DNA of 64,000 nt, taken from contig OZ244209.1 in the NCBI GenBank assembly GCA_965216885.1, positions 4,588,001 to 4,652,000 on the forward strand, written 5' to 3'. Positions 10,901 to 22,900 of the stretch are shown here, piece after piece. The position numbers and the translations under genes were made by a program. Numbering within the stretch: position 1 is the stretch's first letter; every line of letters begins with the position of its first letter. Source of the DNA: CAYNJG01 sp965216885 (GTDB lineage: Bacteria; Planctomycetota; Planctomycetia; Pirellulales; Pirellulaceae). The notes below the pieces were generated by a model. That model was not told the DNA's origin and did not search any database. It worked only from the letters and a program-made list of their open reading frames with translations.

Positions 10901-13900
10901 CAGCTGGGAGGAATCACTGCCATAACGGCGGACCACGCCACGTTCAACGTAGACCCCCGAACCTTTTTTGCCAGGGCTGGAATCTTTGCGAACGTAGTGT
11001 CCCACGAGACCAATGGCCTATTCCACGCCGTGGACCTGGACAGTGACAACGACGGGCTCAGTGACCTGTACGAAAGTGGCGCAAGCGACGCCCTCATCGC
11101 TGCCGATACCAATGCTGACGGTACCATTTCCCTGGCAGAAGCGGCCGCCGCCAATGGTGGAGTGGCCGACGCCGACGGAGATGGCCTCATGGATATATTC
11201 GATGCCAACACCAGTGACAGCTCCAACGCTGCGTCGATCGGAACGATTCCCGTCGACAGCGAAGCCAGTCCAGACGGTGCATTCGACTTCCTGGACCCGG
11301 ACAGTGACGACGACGGAATTGCTGACACCATTGAGGCACGCCCAACCGCAGCCTATGACAATCACGCGGATGACGGCAGCGACAACGTCGATACCGACAA
11401 CGACGGTATCCTGGACATGTTCGACTCCAACAGTGCCTTCGGCGGAACCCACCCCAATCTCAATTGGGCGATTGATACCAATCACGACGGCCAGCCTGAC
11501 TACCTCGATACCGACAGCGATGGAGACGGCATGCTCGACAGTGCCGAATCCGGATTACCCGCTACAACTGACGCCACGTACAACGACCCCGATGGATCCG
11601 TGGCCAGTCCCTCCGCGGACATGAGCAACGAGATCGACGACACCAGCGAAATCGCGTTCCGAGAAGTCCTTGCGTATCTGAACATCAACAATACCAGCGA
11701 CGGAGACTCGCTGACTGGTACGGGCGAACCGGGAGCCACCATCACGCTGTACGATGATATGGGCAACCCCATCGTCGACTCCAGCGGAAATCCTGTCACC
11801 ACCACCGTCGATCCCGATGGAAACTGGTCCGTCAGCGACATCGACCCCGATCTCGTCGACGGACAGGACGTCACTGCTGCAAGCCTTGGCTCCTCAGGCA
11901 GCCAGATCGCCGCCACAGAGACGATCTCCGTCGGAACAGGCGATTCCGATCCGCCTCTACCGCCAGAGATCAACAACACCGACGACGGCGACACGCTGAG
12001 CGGTACCGGTGAGCCAGGAACCACCATCACCCTCACCGATTCCGATGGGAATCCAATCCTCGATTCCAGCGGGAACCCAATCACCGCAACCGTCGATCCC
12101 GATGGAAACTGGTCCGTCAGTGATATCGATCCGGACCTTGTCGACGGACAGGACGTCACCGCGATCTCCACCGACGCTGCCGGAAACAGTTCCTCCACGA
12201 CCGAGACGATCTCCGTGGCAACGGGCGACACCACCGCACCGCAGCCGCCGGTACTCAACAACACTCCTGATGGAGACACACTCACGGGAACGGGTGAACC
12301 AGGAACCACCATCACCCTCACCGATGCCGACGGGAACCCGATCCTCGATTCGAGCGGGAACCCCATTACCGCGACCGTCGATCCCGACGGAAACTGGTCC
12401 GTTAGCGATATCGATCCGGACCTTGTCGACGGACAGGATGTCACCGCGACCTCCACCGACGCGGCTGGAAACAGCACCTCCGTAACGGAAACCATGTCCG
12501 TCGGTACCGGTGATTTTGATCCGCCACTACCGCCAGAGATCAACAACACCGACGACGGCGACACGCTGAGCGGTACCGGTGAACCTGGGACCACCATTAC
12601 CCTCACCGATTCCGACGGGAATCCAATCCTCGACTCCAGCGGAAATCCCGTCACCGCGACCGTGGACCCCGACGGAAACTGGTCCGTCAGCGATATCGAT
12701 CCGGACCTGGCCGATGGAGACGAAGTTACCGCGACCTCCACCGACGCCGCCGGAAACAGTTCCTCCACCACCGAGACGATCTCCGTGGCAACGGGCGACA
12801 CCACCGCACCGCAGCCGCCGGTACTCAACAACACACCCGATGGAGACACACTCACGGGAACGGGCGAGCCCGGGACCACCATCACGCTCACCGATTCCGA
12901 CGGGAACCCGATCCTCGACTCCAGCGGGAACCCCATCACCGCGACCGTCGATCCAGACGGAAACTGGTCCGTCAGCGATATCGATCCCGATCTGGTAGAT
13001 GGACAGGATGTCACCGCAACCTCCACCGACGCGGCTGGCAACAGCACTTCTGTTACCGAAACCATGTCCGTCGGTACCGGGGACTTTGATCCGCCACTAC
13101 CGCCAGAGATCAACAACACCGACGACGGCGACACACTGAGCGGAACCGGTGAACCCGGGACCACCATTACCCTCACCGACTCCGATGGGAATCCCATCCT
13201 CGACTCCAGCGGGAACCCAATCACCGCAACCGTCGATCCCGATGGAAACTGGTCCGTCAGTGATATCGATCCGGACCTTGTCGACGGACAGGACGTCACC
13301 GCGATCTCCACCGACGCTGCCGGAAACAGTTCCTCCACGACCGAGACGATCTCCGTGGCAACGGGCGACACCACCGCACCGCAGCCGCCGGTACTCAACA
13401 ACACTCCTGATGGAGACACACTCACGGGAACGGGTGAACCAGGAACCACCATCACCCTCACCGATGCCGACGGGAACCCAATCCTCGACTCCAGCGGGAA
13501 CCCCATCACCGCGACCGTCGATCCAGACGGAAACTGGTCCGTCAGCGATATCGATCCCGATCTCGTAGATGGACAGGATGTCACCGCGACCTCCACCGAC
13601 GCGGCTGGCAACAGTACTTCTGTTACCGAAACCATGTCCGTCGGAACCGGAGACTTTGATCCGCCACTACCGCCAGAGATCAACAACACCGACGACGGCG
13701 ACACACTGAGCGGAACCGGTGAACCCGGGACCACCATTACCCTCACCGACTCCGACGGGAATCCAATCCTCGATTCCAGCGGGAACCCAATCACCGCAAC
13801 CGTCGATCCCGACGGAAACTGGTCCGTCAGCGATATTGATCCCGATCTCGTAGACGGACAGGATGTCACCGCAACCTCTACCGACGCCGCCGGCAACAGT

Positions 13901-16900
13901 TCCTCCACCACCGAGACGATCTCCGTGGCAACGGGCGACACCACCGCACCGCAGCCGCCGTCGCTCAACAACACACCTGATGGAGATACCCTCACAGGTA
14001 CCGGCGAACCCGGAACCACCATTACCCTCACCGATTCCGATGGGAACCCGATCCTCGATTCCAGCGGGAACCCCATTACCGCGACCGTCGATCCAGACGG
14101 AAACTGGTCCGTCAGCGATATCGATCCCGATCTGGTAGATGGACAGGATGTCACCGCAACCTCCACCGACGCCGCCGGAAACAGCACTTCCGTAACGGAA
14201 ACCATGTCCGTCGGAACCGGGGACTTTGATCCGCCTCTACCGCCAGAGATCAACAACACCGACGACGGCGACACACTGAGCGGAACCGGTGAACCAGGGA
14301 CCACCATTACCCTCACCGATTCCGACGGGAATCCAATCCTCGATTCCAGTGGTAATCCCGTCACCGCAACCGTCGATCCCGACGGGAACTGGTCCGTCAG
14401 CGATATCGATCCGGACCTTGTCGACGGACAGGACGTCACCGCAACCTCCACCGATGCCGCCGGAAACAGTTCCTCCACGACCGAGACGATCTCCGTGGCA
14501 ACGGGCGACACCACCGCACCGCAGCCGCCGTCGCTCAACAACACACCCGATGGAGACACACTCACGGGAACGGGCGAACCCGGAACCACCATCACGCTCA
14601 CCGATTCCGATGGGAACCCGATCCTCGATTCCAGCGGGAACCCCATTACCGCGACCGTCGATCCAGACGGAAACTGGTCCGTCAGCGATATCGATCCCGA
14701 TCTGGTAGATGGACAGGATGTCACCGCAACCTCCACCGACGCCGCCGGAAACAGCACTTCCGTAACGGAAACCATGTCCGTCGGAACCGGGGACTTTGAT
14801 CCGCCTCTACCGCCAGAGATCAACAACACCGACGACGGCGACACACTGAGCGGAACCGGTGAACCAGGGACCACCATTACCCTCACCGATTCCGACGGGA
14901 ATCCAATCCTCGACTCCAGTGGTAATCCCGTCACCGCAACCGTCGATCCCGATGGAAACTGGACCGTCAGCGATATCGATCCGGACCTTGTCGACGGACA
15001 GGACGTCACCGCGATCTCCACCGACGACGCCGGCAACAGTTCCTCCACGACCGAGACGATCTCCGTGGCAACGGGCGACACCACCGCACCGCAGCCACCG
15101 GCCCTCAACAACACACCCGATGGAGACACACTCACGGGAACGGGCGAGCCCGGGACCACCATCACCCTCACCGATGCCGATGGGAACCCGATCCTCGACT
15201 CCAGCGGGAACCCCATCACCGCGACCGTCGATCCAGACGGAAACTGGTCCGTCAGCGATATCGATCCGGACCTTGTCGACGGACAGGACGTCACCGCGAC
15301 CTCCACCGACGCCGCCGGAAACAGTACTTCTGTTACCGAAACCATGTCCGTCGGAACCGGTGATTTTGATCCGCCACTACCGCCAGAGATCAACAACACC
15401 GACGATGGCGACACGCTGAGCGGTACCGGTGAACCCGGGACCACCATTACCCTCACCGACTCCGATGGGAATCCGATCCTCGACTCCAGTGGTAATCCCG
15501 TCACCGCAACCGTCGATCCCGACGGAAACTGGTCCGTCAGCGATATCGATCCGGACCTGGCCGACGGAGACGAGATCACCGCGACCTCCACCGATGACGC
15601 CGGAAACAGTTCCTCCACCACCGAGACGATCTCCGTGGCAACGGGCGACACCACCGCACCGCAGCCGCCGGTACTCAACAACACGCCTGATGGAGATACC
15701 CTCACAGGTACCGGCGAACCCGGGACCACCATCACCCTCACCGATGCCGATGGGAACCCGATCCTCGACTCCAGCGGGAACCCCATCACCGCGACCGTCG
15801 ATCCAGACGGAAACTGGTCCGTCAGCGATATCGATCCCGATCTGGTAGATGGACAGGATGTCACCGCAACCTCCACCGACGCGGCTGGCAACAGCACTTC
15901 CGTAACGGAAACCATGTCCGTCGGAACCGGGGACTTTGATCCGCCACTACCGCCAGAGATCAACAACACCGACGACGGCGACACACTGAGCGGAACCGGT
16001 GAACCCGGGACCACCATTACCCTCACCGACTCCGATGGGAATCCGATCCTCGACTCCAGTGGTAATCCCGTCACCGCAACCGTCGATCCAGACGGAAACT
16101 GGTCCGTCAGTGATATCAATCCGGACCTTGTCGATGGACAGGACGTCACCGCGATCTCCACCGACGACGCCGGCAACAGTTCCTCCACGACCGAGACGAT
16201 CTCCGTGGCAACGGGCGACACCACCGCACCGCAGCCGCCGTCGCTCAACAACACACCCGATGGAGACACACTCACGGGAACGGGCGAGCCCGGAACTACC
16301 ATCACGCTCACCGATTCCGATGGGAACCCGATCCTCGACTCCAGCGGGAACCCCATCACCGCGACCGTCGATCCAGACGGAAACTGGTCCGTCAGCGATA
16401 TCGATCCGGACCTTGTCGACGGACAGGACGTCACCGCAACCTCCACCGACGCGGCTGGCAACAGCACTTCTGTTACCGAAACCATGTCCGTCGGTACCGG
16501 TGACTTTGATCCGCCACTACCGCCAGAGATCAACAACACCGACGACGGCGACACACTGAGCGGAACCGGTGAGCCCGGGACCACCATTACCCTCACCGAC
16601 TCCGATGGGAATCCCATCCTCGACTCCAGTGGTAATCCCGTCACCGCAACCGTCGATCCCGACGGAAACTGGTCCGTCAGCGATATCGATCCGGACCTGG
16701 CCGACGGAGACGAGATCACCGCGACCTCCACCGATGACGCCGGAAACAGTTCCTCCACCACCGAGACGATCTCCGTGGCAACGGGCGACACCACCGCACC
16801 GCAGCCGCCGGTACTCAACAACACGCCTGATGGAGATACCCTCACAGGTACCGGCGAACCCGGGACCACCATCACCCTCACCGATGCCGATGGGAACCCG

Positions 16901-19900
16901 ATCCTCGACTCCAGCGGGAACCCCATCACCGCGACCGTCGATCCAGACGGAAACTGGTCCGTCAGCGATATCGATCCCGATCTGGTAGATGGACAGGATG
17001 TCACCGCAACCTCCACCGACGCGGCTGGCAACAGCACTTCCGTAACGGAAACCATGTCCGTCGGAACCGGGGACTTTGATCCGCCACTACCGCCAGAGAT
17101 CAACAACACCGACGACGGCGACACACTGAGCGGAACCGGTGAACCCGGGACCACCATTACCCTCACCGACTCCGATGGGAATCCGATCCTCGACTCCAGT
17201 GGTAATCCCGTCACCGCAACCGTCGATCCAGACGGAAACTGGTCCGTCAGTGATATCAATCCGGACCTTGTCGATGGACAGGACGTCACCGCGATCTCCA
17301 CCGACGACGCCGGCAACAGTTCCTCCACGACCGAGACGATCTCCGTGGCAACGGGCGACACCACCGCACCGCAGCCACCGGTCCTCAACAACACACCTGA
17401 TGGAGATACCCTCACAGGTACCGGCGAACCCGGAACCACCATCACGCTCACCGATTCCGACGGGAACCCAATCCTCGATTCCAGCGGAAACCCCATCACA
17501 ACCACCGTCGATCCAGACGGAAACTGGTCCGTCAGCGATATCGATCCTGATCTCGTAGATGGACAGGATGTAACCGCGACCTCCACCGACGCCGCCGGAA
17601 ACAGCACCTCCGTAACGGAAACCATGTCCGTCGGTACCGGTGACTTTGACCCGCCACTACCGCCAGAGATCAACAACACCGACGACGGCGACACACTGAG
17701 CGGAACCGGTGAACCAGGGACCACCATTACCCTCACCGATTCCGACGGGAATCCAATCCTCGACTCCAGTGGTAATCCCGTCGCCGCAACCGTCGATCCC
17801 GACGGGAACTGGACCGTCAGCGACATCGATCCTGATCTGGCCGATGGAGACGAAGTCACGGCGACCTCCACCGATGATGAAGGAAACAGTACCTCAACGA
17901 CTGATAATGTGGCCGTAGGAACCGGCGACACCACTGCACCGCTGCCGCCGGTCCTCAACAACACGCCTGATGGAGACACCCTCACGGGTACCGGCGAACC
18001 CGGGACCACCATCACCCTCACCGATTCCGACGGGAACCCAATCCTCGACTCCGACGGCAACCCCGTCACCACCACCGTCGATCCAGACGGTAACTGGACC
18101 ATCAACGATATCGATCCGGACCTGGCCGATGGAGACGAAGTCACCGCGACCTCCACCGATGACGAGGGAAACAGCACTTCCAGCACCGACACCATCTCCG
18201 TCGGAACCGGTGACTTTGATCCACCTCTCCCACCGACGCTCAACAACACGCCCGATGGAGATACACTCACAGGCACCGGTGAACCCGGGACCACCATCAC
18301 CCTGACGAATTCTGACGGTGAACCGATCCTCGACTCCGATGGCAATCCTGTCACCGCGACCGTCGATCCCGACGGGAACTGGACCGTCAGCGACATCGAT
18401 CCTGATCTGGCCGATGGAGACGAAGTCACGGCGACCTCCACCGATGATGAAGGAAACAGTACCTCAACGACTGATAATGTGGCCGTAGGAACCGGCGACA
18501 CCACTGCACCGCTGCCGCCGGTCCTCAACAACACGCCTGATGGAGACACCCTCACGGGTACCGGCGAACCCGGGACCACCATCACCCTCACCGATTCCGA
18601 CGGGAACCCAATCCTCGACTCCGACGGCAACCCCGTCACCACCACCGTCGATCCAGACGGTAACTGGACCATCAACGATATCGATCCGGACCTGGCCGAT
18701 GGAGACGAAGTCACCGCGACCTCCACCGATGACGAGGGAAACAGCACTTCCAGCACCGACACCATCTCCGTCGGAACCGGTGACTTTGATCCACCTCTCC
18801 CACCGACGCTCAACAACACGCCCGATGGAGATACACTCACAGGCACCGGTGAACCCGGGACCACCATCACCCTGACGAATTCTGACGGTGAACCGATCCT
18901 CGACTCCGATGGCAATCCTGTCACCGCGACCGTCGATCCCGACGGGAACTGGACCGTCAGCGACATCGATCCTGATCTGGCCGATGGAGACGAAGTCACG
19001 GCGACCTCCACCGATGATGAAGGAAACAGTACCTCAACGACTGATAATGTGGCCGTAGGAACCGGCGACACCACTGCACCGCTGCCGCCGGTCCTCAACA
19101 ACACGCCTGATGGAGACACCCTCACGGGTACCGGCGAACCCGGGACCACCATCACCCTCACCGATTCCGACGGGAACCCAATCCTCGACTCCGACGGCAA
19201 CCCCGTCACCACCACCGTCGATCCAGACGGTAACTGGACCATCAACGATATCGATCCGGACCTGGCCGATGGAGACGAAGTCACCGCGACCTCCACCGAT
19301 GACGAGGGAAACAGCACTTCCAGCACCGACACCATCTCCGTCGGAACCGGTGACTTTGATCCACCTCTCCCACCGACGCTCAACAACACGCCCGATGGAG
19401 ATACACTCACAGGCACCGGTGAACCCGGGACCACCATCACCCTGACGAATTCTGACGGTGAACCGATCCTCGACTCCGATGGCAATCCTGTCACCGCGAC
19501 CGTCGATCCCGACGGGAACTGGACCGTCAGCGACATCGATCCTGATCTGGCCGATGGAGACGAAGTCACGGCGACCTCCACCGATGATGAAGGAAACAGT
19601 ACCTCAACGACTGATAATGTGGCCGTAGGAACCGGCGACACCACTGCACCGCTGCCGCCGGTCCTCAACAACACGCCTGATGGAGACACCCTCACAGGTA
19701 CCGGCGAGCCCGGGACCACCATTACCCTCACCGATTCCGACGGGAACCCAATCCTCGACTCCAGCGGCAACCCCGTCACCACCACCGTCGATCCCGACGG
19801 TAACTGGACCATCAGCGACATCGATCCGGACCTGGCCGACGGAGACGAAGTCACCGCGACCTCCACCGATGACGAGGGAAACAGCACTTCCAGCACCGAC

Positions 19901-22900
19901 ACCATCTCCGTCGGTACCGGTGACTTTGATCCACCTCTCCCGCCGACGCTCAACAACACGCCCGATGGAGATACACTCACGGGAACGGGCGAGCCCGGAA
20001 CCACCATCACCCTGACGAATTCCGACGGTGAACCGATCCTCGACTCCGACGGCAATCCTGTCACCGCGACCGTCGATCCCGACGGGAACTGGACCGTCAG
20101 CGACATCGATCCGGATCTGGCCGACGGAGACGAAGTCACGGCGACCTCAACCGATGATGAAGGAAACAGTACTTCCACTACTGAGGGTGTGGCCGTAGGA
20201 ACCGGCGACACCACTGCACCGCTGCCGCCGGTCCTCAACAACACGCCTGATGGAGACACCCTCACAGGTACCGGCGAGCCCGGGACCACCATTACCCTCA
20301 CCGATTCCGACGGGAACCCAATCCTCGACTCCAGCGGGAACCCCGTCACCGCCACCGTCGATCCCGACGGTAACTGGACCATCAGCGACATCGATCCGGA
20401 CCTGGCCGACGGAGACGAAGTCACCGCGACCTCCACCGATGACGAGGGAAACAGCACTTCCAGCACCGACACCATCTCCGTCGGTACCGGTGACTTTGAT
20501 CCGCCGCTACCACCGACGCTCAACAACACGCCCGATGGAGATACACTCACGGGAACGGGCGAGCCTGGAACCACCATCACCCTGACGAATTCTGACGGTG
20601 AACCGATCCTCGACTCCGACGGCAATCCTGTCACCGCGACCGTCGATCCCGATGGGAACTGGACCGTCAGCGACATCGATCCGGATCTGGCCGATGGAGA
20701 CGAAGTCACCGCGACCTCCACCGATGATGAAGGAAACAGTACTTCCACTACTGAGGGTGTGGCCGTAGGAACCGGCGACACCACCGCACCTGATCCACCA
20801 ACGTTGGACCGGTATCAATTTGGAACGGAATTGCAAGGTACGGGCGAACCTGGAACCACCATCACGCTGGCCGACGCGGACGGAAATCCGATCCTCGACT
20901 CCAGCGGAAACCCTGTCACCACTACCGTCGATCCGGACGGAAACTGGACCATCTCTGACATCGCAGCGCCGGGTGTGGGCGTAGATAGCGAAGAACAGAT
21001 TACCGTCACAAGCACCGACCCTGCAGGAAACAGCACCTCCGCAACCGGCCTCGTCGGAGGTCCAATCATCCAGGTTGAAAAATCCGTCGGCAGTCCCATC
21101 CGGGCAGCCAGCGGAAATGCAGGAAACTTCGATGTGACCTTCTCCGCAACCGTTACCAACATTGGTTCCAAGCCGCTCACCGAACTGACCCTGACCGACA
21201 ACATCGCAGCAAACTTTGGCGGAGCCTTCGTCGCGATCGCCGGCAATCCATCGGTGGTTGCCAGTACGGCAACGGTCGCACCAACTTTTAATCCCGCATT
21301 TGATGGCGGAACGGCCGATGCCGCCATCTTCAACAGCAGCCCTTCCCTACTGGCGCAAGGCCAGTCCGTCACCATCGAGTTCACCATCGAAGTCGATCCC
21401 GATTCTGCAACCGCCATTTACGACGCCATTCACAATGGAGGAACCGACCTTCTCGAAAACCAGATGACCGTCACCGGTATTGATTCGGATAGTTCCATCC
21501 TCGTTTCAGATCTATCGGACGACCCCAGCGACATAACCAACGTTGATGGAACTCCCGCCGACACAAACGACGACGACGGCGAACCTGATGACCCAACCAA
21601 ATTGTTGATTTCAGACTTCGACATTATGAAGTCCGTCGTCGGGGACCCCGTGCCCGCCACAAGCGGAACTCCGGGACACCTGGAGGCAACCTTCGAGTTT
21701 GAAATTACCAATATCGGTAACGATCGACTTACTGGCCTCACACTCACCGAGGACATCGCAGCACAGTGGGGCGGGGCCTTCGTAGGACTCGTCGGAGTCC
21801 CCACCATCACGGCATCGACCGCAGCGGACGCACCCGAAATCAATGCTGCCTTCGATGCAGGACTGTCCGATTCCGATGTCTTTGACAACACCGGAAGTAA
21901 TACAAATCTCCTCGAACCAGGCCAGTCAGTTACCCTGCAGCTAACCGCCGAGGTGGATCCGGATAACCCTACCGCCATCTTCACCGACGGCCTTCTCCTC
22001 AACCGCGCAACAGCTACGTCATTCGGCCTCACCTCTGGAGCAGCCTTATCCGAGATCTCCGATGACCCTGCCGATCCCACAGACACAGACAACGAGGGCG
22101 ATGGAGAACCTGACGACCCAACCGAACTTGCAATAGGCTCGGACATCGCGGGGAAAGTCTTTGTGGACGCCAATGCCAATGGGTCCTACGATCCAGGAGA
22201 AACGGGAATCATTGGAGTTCCCATTACCCTCACCGATATCTCCCCCAGCGCCTTGCAGGTCGCCGCTCTCTCCAGCGGTACCGTCACCGCGCTGGCTACT
22301 CCGCCCATCACCGTACTCACCGATGCCAATGGTGACTATCTCTTCGAAGATGTGCTGCCCGGTACCTATACCGTTGTCCAGACACATCCACCACAGTTCG
22401 GCGACGGGACCGAAGAACTTGGTAACCAGGGTGGCGCAGCGAACCAGGACGTCTTCGAAATCGAAGTCGAACCCGGAGCCGATGACTACGTTGGATACAA
22501 CTTCACGGAATCAGGACTCCTCCCCCAATTCGCATCCAAGGCGCTGCTGCTCGCGTCCACTCCCGATGACTACTGGGAAGCACTCGACGCCAGCGGAGTA
22601 CTTGGCCTGTGGGTTCCCGTCCAGCCACAAACCGGCGGAGCCGTCGACGCTATCATTATCGATGGCGAAGCGATTGCCGTGGATGTCTTCGACGAGGACA
22701 TGAACCCCATCAATCCTGCACGTACCACCGAAGACGGTGGAACGTGGGTCATGCATGAGGGACAACAGTACTACGTCAGACTCTCCGGAGACGATGCCGA
22801 CTTCGACTTCAACCTCGCCTTCGGAGACGATGCCAACCTCCCCGTGGACCTCGATATCCAGGACAACGTCGTCGTGGCCGTCGGAACCGCCGGCGATGAT

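Noticed and set aside
11500..20784. A 3094-codon open frame on the minus strand opposite the Ig array
   Set aside because: It is a by-product of the exact 285-bp period: one stop-free antisense unit stays stop-free in every copy. It has low-complexity SVEVAVTSSPS-type sequence, no start signal of its own, and the plus strand has clear domains.
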